From assembly GCA_037042915.1 (NCBI GenBank), contig CM073196.1, positions 1,488,001 through 1,552,000 of the forward strand: a stretch of DNA of 64,000 nucleotides. Reading direction: 5' to 3'. The position numbers and the translations under genes were made by a program. The notes under the pieces were generated by a model. That model was not told the DNA's origin, ran no database searches, and was given only the letters and a program-made list of their open reading frames with translations. Shown one piece after another: positions 41,860-51,898 of the stretch (position 1 is its first letter; each line of letters opens with the position of its first letter). The stretch is from Auricularia sp. M13. Its lineage: Eukaryota > Basidiomycota > Agaricomycetes > Auriculariales > Auriculariaceae.

Positions 41860-44719
41860 TTACTCTTGTCCGAATCCGACGGTCTCCCTGATAATGCGAG
41901 AACGGTGAGTAAACAAACTCGAAAGAAGAGCAAAAGTAAAGTACGCACTCAACGGCTAACGTGAGCTTATGCTCCAAGCTAGCATAGTCCTTGTATGGTG
42001 GCAAGTCAATGCGGTTGAAGCACGTGTGGCTCTTGGGCAGCTGGCTGGGGTCGCCGCTTTTCTCGATCGTGAACCGTCTCGGGCCGTCTGAACCCTGCAG
42101 GTCCTTGAAGCCGTTGACGGGGATTCGGCTCGTGCCCGTGGCGAACTGGAGCAAGCGGCTCTTGCGCTCTGCGGGCCAGCTGCGCACGCACTTCCAGAAC
42201 CACTGCACGACCTCGTCGTTGACCTCGTAGCCGCGGTAGTCGGTGAACTTGCACCAGTCGTCGACGTCGATCTCGGAGATACCGCCGATGAGCAGCTCCA
42301 GCTCGCGCTCGTCGAAGACGTTGATAAGCTCCTGCGGGATGAGCTCGTTGAAGCCCGCCATGAACGCGTCGAACTGCTCGCGAACGCGCTTCTGGATGCG
42401 GTAGTCGATGATGTACTCGACGTACTCCTTCTTGTTCTCCTCTGTCACGGGGATGTCCGCGCCTCCGGGCTTGAGGTCAATGGTGACCATCTCACCGAAG
42501 CGGTCTTCGGTCGTGGTGAACGTCTCCTCGATGATATCGGTGATGTCGTTCTCCAACATCCACGTGAGGCCGCGGAAAAGCTCAGCATCGACGCTCTCGA
42601 GGTCGGAAAGCGTAATCTTCTTCTTGAGAATCATCTTGTAGAAGCTGACAATGAAGTACGCGTCGAGGAAGCGCCGGTGGAAAATGCCCAAGCCCACACA
42701 GCGGCCGATGAACTTGAAGTAGTTCAAGTGCTCCGGGTTGACGCCGGACGCCGGGTTGATCTGCAGCGTGTAGTTGTCGTGCGCGGAGTACTCGAACAGG
42801 CAGTAGAACGGGTTGAACATCTCGTGCGACAGCAGGAAGAAGAATTCACTGTGGGGCAGGAGAGCACGCCGATCAGTCATCGAAGCCACCCCCGTCGCGG
42901 AATCAAAGCAGGCAAACTCACCGAGCAAGGCCACCATAATCGAGGCCGTCTTCGCCGTCGAACTTGATCATAAGGCGTTTCTTGAGGTCGTTCGGCGTCT
43001 GGCGCATAATCTCCGCGTACGAATCCTCGAAGATATGGTTGCGCCGGACCTTAATCTGGCAGTTACCCGGCTGCGCGCGCATCGCAGGCTGGCTCCTGAA
43101 GTAGATGAGCTTGCGACGGAAGTCGCGCTTGTACTGCGGCACATTCGCGTCGAGCGAGCTGGGTAGGCGCGGGTCGTCCCATGTCGTCGTCTTGGTATTG
43201 TGGTCGACGAAGTAGACGCGCGCCGTCGCTGTCAGACGCATCTCCCAGCCACTCGGCAGCGGGCCTAGTTGCGAGATGGGCTGTGTCTGCTGTAGCAGGT
43301 TGCGCGAGCCGTTGCTAGTGTGCACAATGGTCTGCCGACGGGGGTCGACCCAAGTTGTCGTGCGTGTGTTATGATCAACATAGTACGGGCGGCCCTCGGG
43401 CGTATAGCGCTCCTCCCATCCCGCAGGCAGCGGACCACCACCAGATGTAGTCTGTCCAGTGCTGGGCGTCACAATGGCACCGCCAGGAGAGTTCATGGCG
43501 CCAACAGCAGATCCGGCGCGATTGACAGTGCTCGCTGTGGCTTCGAGCACATCGTCCGGCAGCGCACGACGATTGTGCTGCTCGCGGGCGGCGGACGTCT
43601 CGCTGTTAGCCTCAGCGGTGTTGACGCTGGCGCTCATGCTTGGACGGTTCCATGTCGTGGTGCGCGTATTATGGTCGACATAGTACGTCCTTCCAAGCGG
43701 GTCGATCCTGCGCTCCCAGTTGGACGGCAGGGGACCCCACTGGTCCTCGTGGGGTTGAAGTTGTTGCGGCCTTGGCCGGCGGCTGCAGCGCTGTTGGACG
43801 CCGTGCTGGCTCCCTGGTTTGCGGGCGTGGCTACGCCCGCGGTGGTCTGAGAAGAGGGTGCGTTTGCGGTTCCGACCGAAGACGCGGCAGTGCTGACAGG
43901 CCGTGCCTGCTCGGGCTCAGCCGGTTGCACATGCGGAGTGGGCATCGTCACCGCCGAATCGGAGACGCTGACGGTCGCGCTGCCGCTGCGGTTGAGGCCC
44001 GAGGCGACGGACGAGCTGGCGCCGAGGTTGACGTTGGACGCGGCGGCGTCGACGTGCAGGCCCTGCGGGTTGGCGGCGCTTGGGCCGGGGTTCGTGATGG
44101 GCTGGGAGGTATTGGTGGAGAGATAAAGAATCAGCTTGCCGTGCACGACGAGGTTGTCGTTGCTCTTTTTCAGCTCCAGCGTCAGCATTTCTGCACACAA
44201 TAACAATGGTTGAGATCAGTCAGTCGATGGAGCCAGGCTGCGGCATGACGCACCATGGCTGTCCAGGTCGAGGTCGAGCACGTCGCCGACGCGGATGTTG
44301 ACGACGCCGAGGAAGCCCTGGTCGCGCTTCTTGAACTTGCGCTGGTCGAATATCTGGACGGCAATGACGGAGTTTTCGTTTACATTGCTGTGCAGACAGC
44401 AGTCAGCGGGCGGCGCAACGGGATACCAGACAGAAGACCGACATGTCGAAATTCTCGTTCCAGTACGGGTTCAGCGTCTTCTTGATCACGCTCGTCGTGT
44501 TCGTCTGCTCGCCGTTGACGGTGATGACTGCGAACGGGTCCGGCAGCCGGAACACATCCCGCTTGATGAGCGCGTCCGCCGCGACGACTGCAACAGCGTC
44601 CGCATCGGGTCAGCAGACGACTCGCAGAACGGCCAGCAGCACGCACCAGTAATCCTGACTTTGCGCGTCCTGAAGACAGGCCGGAGCAGGCGCAGATTAG
44701 CCTCGCTCAATGGGCTCAT
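41860..44719 (-). CDS. RSP5: E3 ubiquitin ligase Rsp5 (C2-WW-HECT, Nedd4 family)
   Basis: Starts [20 protein letters not shown], then a C2 domain ([34 protein letters not shown]). A Ser/Ala/Thr-rich linker and three WW domains follow ([60 protein letters not shown]). A full HECT domain runs from [15 protein letters not shown] with the catalytic cysteine in [16 protein letters not shown]. The last exon, after GTGCGT...TCAG, gives ETVGFGQE (stop 41860-41862). Rsp5 ubiquitinates membrane transporters and other PY-motif clients and is essential in yeasts. About 830 residues, the usual size. One base is missing in a C run (43751-43754 on plus) just before WW1. In an essential gene with perfect homology on both sides this is very likely a sequence error. 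Confidence 0.97.
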
Positions 44720-45874
44720 GATAACCGTCCGCGACACACCTTGCGGGATTGGGCGGCACGGACATTGCGGGCGGCTAGCGGCGGGGATGAAGCTGGCGCG
44801 GGATGGTGGGTGTACTCTCTGGCGCTGGGCGGGGAGGGCGTGCGGCGTGCGCTCAGCGACGGTGGGAAGAGATGAGTAAACTGGGCGGCACTTGGCGGAG
44901 TCTGGACGGCTCCTGTTCCCTCCGACGACCTCTCCACCCGCTCTCTCGCAAAAATAACAGCGTCCGGTTCTTGACAGTTGCTGCTGCTTTCCCGAGGCGA
45001 CATGTCTCGGGCTGTTTCTATACTCGGTCGGTCGCACTCGATACTCTTCATGGGCAATCACCCAGCCATGGCCCAAGCTGAACAGGAACTCATGGCGGAA
45101 CTCTGAACCCCACTCTGTTCGCTGTATGACGATGCTACCGGCTCGGTCTACAAGATACCCTTCAGCGGCTCGCTGGGAGCATCTCGATCGTGGGATTATC
45201 GACCGTGTCTCAATCATAGAAACCCCTATTTGGTCCTCTCGATTCTGCTTCATCACCGATGCTGCCATTGTGCGCAGCTCAGAACGTTGCGCCATCCTGT
45301 AAGGCCACAACAGACGTAGGACCGGGCCGGCACTGCTCGCGTCTTATCAGGCTGAAAATACATGAATCGGCGTCTCTCCCTTACCACTGCAGCCTGGATT
45401 ACAGATGTCGTCTTGAGGCATTGCATGTCTGTGTCATGGTGACGCGAGCTTCAGCTTCAGCATCCAGTTGTTAAACGTCAGGTGACCAAGAGACGCAGCG
45501 CCTTGCAGTTTCCTGCGCGTCTACCTCCACAGCTTGGAGCTGCACGGTATTTATGGCGTTGCGTCGTGGGAGATGACGATGTGTATTTAGAGATGGTCTA
45601 ATAGGGACGCCGGGGAACAGGTTGTTGAGGAGTACGGATGACAGACAGACTTGTATGCTGGGATTGGGAATCAGGAGCCAAAGACCGCTGTACCACATAA
45701 ACGAACGTGGACGAACTCGTTATGATGGTATTCTATGCCTTCCTGCGAATATGCCCATAGGACATAGACTTCCGGCAGTCAAGTGTGCAGAGCCAGCGGC
45801 GCCAGATTTTTTTGTCGCGGGTTCCAACTCCGCAATCTTCTCTCTCCTCCGAGTCGTGCCCTTCCGTCTCGAGC
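44720..45874. promoter_or_regulatory. Divergent promoter region RSP5 / MZM1
   Basis: 1.15 kb between divergent start codons. Open frames on both strands lack motifs. A C- and T-rich stretch with TCCCTCCGACGACCTCTCC lies near 44918. No RNA gene seen. Confidence 0.4.
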
Positions 45875-46401
45875 ATGAGCTCACCCATCGAGCTCGCAGC
45901 AGCCGCCCGCGCAGTGTACCGCGCCCTCGCGCGCACAGCTGGGCGCACCTTTCGCGGTAACCACCTCCTAGTTGTCCTCTGGCCGCACCGTTCATTTTCC
46001 GTGCTGTATAGGTGACGACGCCGTCCGTCGTGCATTCCTCCAGAAGGCGCGCGCAGAGTACGTCCCCTCGCCGACGCTGGCGCCCGAGGTCTTTGCGGCG
46101 CGGCTGGCGTTTGCGCGCGAGGTCGAGACGGTGCTCCGGACGAACATCGTGCAGGCCGTGCGCGCGGAGGACGCCGGGGACGTCTATCGTGCGTTCTGCC
46201 TAACTCCCCTGCGTTTTCCATGGTCTCACTGCATGCGAAGGATTGCGCATGTCGAAAGACACCGAGCTGGGCGATAACGACACCGTCAAGCAGCCACCGG
46301 CCGCGCAGAGGGGCAGCACCCGCAGCATGTTGCGGCGGCAGCGGTCAATCTCCAGCGTACGTCCACCTCCACATCCCGCCCATCTCCATCCTAACAGCTA
46401 A
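45875..46401 (+). CDS. MZM1: Mitochondrial zinc maintenance protein 1 (LYR family, Mzm1/LYRM7)
   Basis: Three exons: MSSPIELAAAARAVYRALAR..., then DDAVRRAFLQKARAEYV and EVETVLRTNIVQAVRAEDAG, then RLRMSKDTELGDNDTVK. The N-terminal AVYRALARTAGRTF is the LYR-type helix. The C-terminal KDTELGDND is diagnostic for Mzm1/LYRM7. These proteins chaperone the Rieske iron-sulphur protein in the mitochondrial matrix during complex III assembly. The frame continues beyond the conserved end (KQPPAAQRGSTRSMLRRQRS) to a TAA at 46399-46401, and the start codon proposed for the next gene lies in frame inside this tail. Splice sites GTAACC...TATAG and GTGCGT...CGAAG keep the frame. Confidence 0.9.
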
Positions 46402-47229
46402 TCCCAGGTCTCCCCAGTCCCAGTCCCAGTCCCAATAAACGAGCATTCTCCACATCCTCATGCTCCCGCGCCACTTCCAACTCGTCCAAAAAATCCTCCT
46501 CCAAGACGCCCAAACTCAGCGCCGCCGAGCGCTCCTTGCTCCCCTCGCTGCTCTCAGACCCGTCGAAGACGGCGACGCTCAACCTGCCGACGCTCAAGAA
46601 GCTCGCGGCCGCGCGCACGGTGCCGGTGCTGGACGAGGCGGACCTCGACGAGGCGTTCGTGCGCGGCAGCGGCCCGGGCGGGCAGAGCATCAACAAGACG
46701 CGCAACTGCGTGCAGCTCGTCCACCGCCCCACCGGCCTGCGCGTCGAGTGCCAGGACACGCGCTCGCTCGCCGACAACCGCCGCATCGCGCGCAAGTGGT
46801 TGCTGAGGAAGGTGTGTTCTGAATCTCGACACCGCGTTACATGGGAATTTGGTGATGAATCGCGCTTTCTGTGGTTGGGGAATTTAGTTGGACGAGCATA
46901 TGAACCCCGGCTTGAGTAAGGCGAGTGTGATGCATGCGCGCAAGAAAGAGCGTAAGCGCCAGAAGATGAAGAAAAAGCGCAAGGCGGCCAAGGAGCGTGC
47001 AGCTTTGGAGGAGGGGTTGTGGAGGTGGATAACGACGAGGACGAGGATGAGGATGGAGATGAGGAGGAAGACACAACATCTCACGGGACTGAGAGGAAAT
47101 AGACTGGAATATCTATTTGAGATGCGGCGTGTGTCTAACTGGTACCAATACAAAAAAAGATCAACCCTCCCACCATGGACGAATGAACACAACCAAGCCA
47201 CCAGCTTGGGAATTGCAGGATCAGTATAA
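46327..47229 (+). CDS. Mitochondrial class-I release-factor-like protein with GGQ motif
   Basis: The core DEADLDEAFVRGSGPGGQSI, NKTRNCVQLVHRPTGLRVEC, QDTRSLADNRRIARKWLLRK is the RF-1 domain with the catalytic GGQ and no codon-recognition domain, as in MTRFR/C12orf65 and yeast Rso55. These act as ribosome-rescue factors releasing stalled peptides in mitochondria. After an intron (GTGTGT...TTTAG) the tail is basic (HARKKERKRQKMKKKRKAAK), as in the family. The N terminus is a plausible mitochondrial presequence: the ATG at 46327 gives MLRRQRSISS and, after an intron ending near 46408, SPNKRAFSTSSCSRATSNSS. That ATG overlaps the MZM1 frame. As written the frame ends at 47229. With one more G at 47013-47016 it would end in an acidic tail at 47102, which looks more natural. 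Confidence 0.85.
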
Positions 47230-47297
47230 AAAAGGTAATGAGTATATCGGACGACGGGAGGGATGGGCATGCATATGGGCGAGTGGACATTCCGATG

Positions 47298-48178
47298 CTA
47301 ATCGAAATGCATCCAATGGCCCTTGACGCCCAGTCTGCACTTCTCGCAGTCCGGACGCGGGCCCATCGACACCCGCTTCTTCAGCCCACCTGGCGACGCT
47401 GGGGACCAGGGCATGGGGCTGGAGACGGAAGACATGGGCGAGGGCGAGGGGAACGCCGACAGCGGGCTGGGCGGGGCGAGACTTGTGGCGCGCGAGTTGG
47501 CGGCCGTGGACGGCGTCGCGGGTTGCACGTTGATGCGCGGCAGCATGAGGGACGAGAAGTCGAGTGAGCGTTGGGCGTTGGCGAACGGGCCCTGGGAGCC
47601 TGCGGAGGCTGTCTGGGGCATGTCCGGGATAGAGAGCGTGAGCTGCGGGACGAGGCTGGCGTCGAGCGCGGCCCTGGGCGGCGTGAAAAGCGCTGGGGAG
47701 GCGGGGCGCGGCGGCGGCGAGTCTGTGTGCTGGGCTGGGCGGGGCGTCAGTTTCAGGTGGTCCGGGCGGTGCTGATACAGTATTACCATCTGCACGTCCT
47801 CGTCCAGCGCCGTGGCGCGTGCCCCAGGCGGCGTCGCGCGCGACAGCGACAGCGAGTGCAGGACGGGCGGTGGCGGCGGGCTGGCGTCGGGGAATGGCGA
47901 GGCGCTATCGAGCCGCAGCGAGTGCGTTTTGGCCACCCAGTCGCTGCTGCCGCTGCTGCTGGCGCCGTCTCCGGGCAGCCGCCTGCGCGTGCGGGGCTGC
48001 ACACCGTGCGCCGTTTCTGGGGGCTGCCATCAGCGGGGGGCGGGGGCGGATTGTGGCGCACCATGGGCGGGTCCGCCGGCGACGGGCTGGACGGCGAGCG
48101 CGGCCGCTTGGTCGAGGAGCGCAGGACCCTGGCGCTGGGCGAGCGCGGGGAGACGGCCATGGGCGTGTCGAGCTGCAT
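47298..48178 (-). CDS. Pro/Ser-rich protein with C-terminal CEKC...GHW motif, function unknown
   Basis: Starts MQLDTPMAVSPRSPSARVLR and is almost wholly disordered: SSTKRPRSPSSPSP, SLSLSRATPPGARATALDED, then SLVPQLTLSIPDMPQTASAG. The exception is the extreme C terminus, KKRVSMGPRPDCEKCRLGVK followed by GHWMHFD (stop 47298-47300). The CEKC pair plus GHWMH could bind zinc, and a conserved tail after a disordered body suggests a short docking module. I do not recognise the family, though similar C-terminal tails are present in other fungal proteins as far as I recall. One more C in the run at 48019-48023 (G on plus) is needed to join the N-terminal and C-terminal parts. Head-to-head with KSH1, 73 bases between start codons. 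Confidence 0.65.
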
Positions 48179-48251
48179 GGAGAAACGGAAGGAGGGTGGC
48201 AAGCAAGCCACAACAGCCGCCTTGCACTCGCACCGCCGTCTCGTCCCGCCC

Positions 48252-48663
48252 ATGGTCCGCGTCCATCCCATCCCATCCCATCCCGCGCCCGCCGCTGCTG
48301 ACGCCCGATCGCATTCCAGAGCGCGCTCTTCAACTTCAATGCGCTCCTGCGCGTCATTCTGCTGCTCATCTGCACCTGCACATACGTCCGCGCAGTCGCC
48401 CCCAGGCTCATAGAGCGTCGAGAAGGGTCTGCTTCACCCCCTCATAGTCTGCGCCGTTCCCCGTGCTCACTGCTGCTCCAGCTTCCGCGGCACGTTCTGG
48501 AAGATGGCACGAGTAGGTACGCGTCGCTGCCGCCGCCGCCGCCGCCCGATTTGCCGCCCCGAACGCTGACCGGCCGCGCCCAGGAGAACGCCTGTCGCCT
48601 TACGTCGCGCTCGCGTGCATCATCATGGGCGTCCAGATCCTCTTCCCCACAGAAAAAGCCTGA
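48252..48663 (+). CDS. KSH1: Ksh1 (KISH/TMEM167), small Golgi secretory-pathway protein
   Basis: Four exons spell a KISH protein of about 75 residues. Exon 1 is apparently just ATG (48252-48254), directly followed by an intron GTCCGC...ATTCCAG. Exon 2, from 48320, is [20 protein letters not shown] then [17 protein letters not shown] third exon gives [12 protein letters not shown], and the last (after GTACGC...CCCAG) [20 protein letters not shown], ending PTEKA with TGA at 48661-48663. The family has an N-terminal hydrophobic helix (here [17 protein letters not shown]) and a C-terminal one ([15 protein letters not shown]); it is needed in the early secretory pathway. Exon order and residues match the family closely, so the call is firm although no exon is long. 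Confidence 0.92.
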
Positions 48664-49565
48664 CCAGCGCCGGACGCCGACCACGACTGTGCCACGTATA
48701 TATACGCTATCCTCGCCATTGCTGTATAAAAGTTTTCGATGCATTCGCCCACAGCCCTGCCTGCCACGCACGCCCGGACAGACATCTCCAAGTACGGCCT
48801 AGCCACAACGGACACTGCCAAATGCCAAACCAGCATCCTCCAGCACACTGCATGACATCTTACATGACCAGCGTTCGGCAGCCTGGCGCTTGTCGGCCTC
48901 CACTACGCATTACATATTTCAATCCAGCGCTCTGCGATTTTTCGCCCTTCGACTGTCCTTGGACCATCTATTACTTGCGCTTGACTGTGTCTCGTCTTGC
49001 TAGGAGCATACAATTCGGAAGGGCTAAACTGCAGGCTTCGAGTTCTTTATTCACGGCCCAACTACGGCAATGCTCCTGCGCTGAATCGAGCTCGAATAAC
49101 GATTTGCCTGACTGCGCCTTCCCATGTGCTGCCGCCATTTCTGATTCTAACCGTCTTTTTCGATGTCTGCTTTTATTTTCCAACGATTTCGGCTGAGTCC
49201 TCCCCTCTTGTCTTGGAGTTGGGAATAAGATGTTGAAATTAACTAGCATTGGGTGCATATGTATGTGTGCGATTTGCAGTACATCTAACCCAACCGATCT
49301 ACCGCGGAGCACCAGTTCTGATTTTCCAACGGCCTTCTCCCACCGTGCCGTGCGCGCCCACTCCCCGGGGCAACCTCGCCCTGAACCAGGGGCCATTCGG
49401 GTCTCTGAATCCTTTCTCCGGCCGTCGCGCCCGCTCACCATATTCAAAAAACGCGATGAGGCGCGCTATGCATCGTATGGCGCCATAAGGCGCGAGCCCA
49501 GGATACTGTCCTGATAAGGGTGCGGCTCTCAGGCATGGGCGAACCAACCGAGACGCCCACTCGCA
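48664..49565. promoter_or_regulatory. KSH1 3' region and permease promoter
   Basis: 900 bases with no supported gene. TATATATACGC near 48698 follows the KSH1 stop. The open frames in this stretch have no motifs. Confidence 0.4.
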
Positions 49566-51758
49566 ATGTCCGCGACGTCGAGCCACGTAGGGGACATCGC
49601 CGACCACGACGCGCCGCCGCTGCTCGCGCCGGAGTGGACGCCGGCGGAGGAGGCGCGCGCGAAGCGCAAGGTCGACTTGATCGTCCTGCCGCTGCTCATG
49701 CTGGGCTTCTTCTGTCTGCGTGAGTGCCCCGGCGCGTGTGTTATCTATACATACCCGAGTCTCACGAGTCACTGGCGCGGATTCGCACTGGCAGAACTGG
49801 GTGAGTGCCTGCTTCGACGCGGCGACATCAGTTTCCTGATTTGACTTATCAGATCGCGGGAATATTGCGAACGCGCTGACCGACAACTTCGTGCGTTTCT
49901 TTTACTTATTGAGCGTTCTCTTCCTTCCCGGGATGGGGTGTTTGACGCGTTGTTTTGTCTAGCTCAAGGATATTGGTATCACGCAGAACCAGTTTAATGT
50001 CGGCCAGCAGCTCCTCAGCACGGGAATCGTGCTTTTAGAGGCATGTCACTGCCATTGACGCTGGTAAACGATAGATCCTAACATACCATTGGCATTTTAG
50101 ATTCCTTCTAACATCATGCTGTATCGTGTCGGCCCACAGAAGTGGCTCAGCTTCCAAGTCATCGCATGTGAGAGGCATTCGTTGTACCACGGAGACCCCT
50201 GACAACGAGGGCGACCTGCAGTCGGGCTTGTCAGCACCTTCCAGGCCTTCCAGAAAGGCTACGGCGCGTTCCTCGCGACGCGTCTCCTACTCGGATTGAC
50301 TGAGAGCGGCTTCATTCCCGGCGGTCTGTACACACTGACGACATGGTGTGCGTCTGCGTTTTCCTCACTCCACTCTGTGTCTATGGGTCCTGAAGCTAAC
50401 GCCCCGCCGCAGACACCAAGGCGGAGACCGCCAAACGCGTGATGATTTTCTTCGTCGGGAACCTCGCGGCCACAGCGAGCACGAACCTGATATCCTACGG
50501 AATTCGTGAGCAGACCATGCCGACGCAGCTGCATACACTACTGAGCTATGTATACCCAGTGCATATGCGCGGCATCGCGGGAAAGCCGGGGTGGTTCTGG
50601 GTATTCGTCATCATGGGCCTGTTCAGCATCGCGGCGGGCCTCGTGCTCGGCCTCCTGCTCCCCGACTCCGTGCACAAGCCCACGCCGTTCCTCCTCCCGC
50701 GGCTGAGATACTTCAGCGAGCGCGAGCTGTTCATTCTCAAGAACCGCGTTATCCTCGACGACCCTATCAAGGCATCGGGACCGATACGCATTGGCCGCAG
50801 GGAGTTGCTTTCCGCGGTTAGTTCTTACTCATCAGCTTTACGCATTTCGGTCTGACGCTGTCTTCATCTTCAGCTGTCCAACTGGAAACTCTAGTCAGTC
50901 TACAGCTGGCTCTTTTTAGAGGCCTTTCGTTGATATTATTTGCAGTCCTCATATTATGATTACGATGCTCAACAACGGCCCTCTGACTGCGTTTGGGACA
51001 TGTATGTGCATGATTTCTCTCGTATTGTGCATCTGGCTCACCGACGCGTCGCAGATTCACCCACCATCATCAATTCGTTCGGATTCCCGCGTCTCAAGTC
51101 GAATGCGTTAGCCTCTGTGGGACCGTGGGTCCTCATTCCCGTGCGTTCAGCTACCAGTACCTCGACCCCTCGCGAGAATTCTAAGCCCCTTACAGATAGC
51201 AGTCACGTTGAGCTGGTTTCGGACCACTTGTTCGTCTCTCGACTCCGCGGCCTGCATGCATTTCGCTAACACTGCCGTAGCCAATTGCGCGCCGCAACGA
51301 CCACGCTGGCGTTGACGGCCAACTGGGTGTTCATGATCGTGAACCAGCATCTGACGTACAGCACGAGCCGCGGCAAGCGGTACGCGGGCGTCGTGCTGAC
51401 ACAGAGCATCAACTTCACGCCGCACCCGCTCAACATCGCGTGGATGACGCTGCAGTGTCGCAACTCGACCGAGCGCGCCGTCGCTATGGCCATGATCATC
51501 ATGTCCGCCAACGCCGCAGGCATCTACGGCTCGCAGCTCCTGCGCAGCGACGACGCGCCGCGGTACCATCGCGGGTTCATCGTCATGGTCGTTTTGTTGT
51601 CCGCCGGCGTGGGCTTTTGCTTGCTCCAGTGGGCGTGGGATCGAGTCACGGCGCGGAGAACGGACGATGCGTCCTCTGACGCCGTCCCGGCAGAGCACCG
51701 ACCGAGGCGATTGAGTGCGACTGACGAGAAGCTGGCGACGCTGTACGCCACACCTTAG
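49566..51758 (+). CDS. MFS transporter, Dal5-like (allantoate/nicotinate permease type), copy 1
   Basis: Starts MSATSSHVGDIADHDAPPLL, cytosolic N terminus ending AKRKVDLIVLPLLMLGFFCL (TM1). Family motifs include DRGNIANALTDNF, LKDIGITQNQFNVGQQLLS, PSNIMLYRVGPQKWLSFQVI, GYGAFLATRLLLGLTESGFI with PGGLYTLTTWYT, GWFWVFVIMGLFSIAAGLVL, MLNNGPLTAFGTYSPTIINS, and TLALTANWVFMIVNQHLTYS. Twelve TM helices are expected. The C terminus ends ATDEKLATLYATP-like (stop 51756-51758). About ten short introns splice cleanly, for example GTCAGT...TTGCAG before PHIMITMLNNG. This anion:cation symporter subfamily imports small carboxylates such as allantoate, nicotinate or biotin precursors; the substrate here is unknown. 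A damaged tandem copy lies at 54219-56388. Confidence 0.92.
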
Positions 51759-51898
51759 ATTAGAATCACTGCAATCGGTGACTGGATGCATGGAGGAGGA
51801 CGGGCACTCTATGTGGATATTTAGATCGGGGGTTCTCCTGCGCTGAGCTTGCATGGCCTCGTCAAGGCCTCGTGCGGCCTGTTATCAATGTCAAAGGG

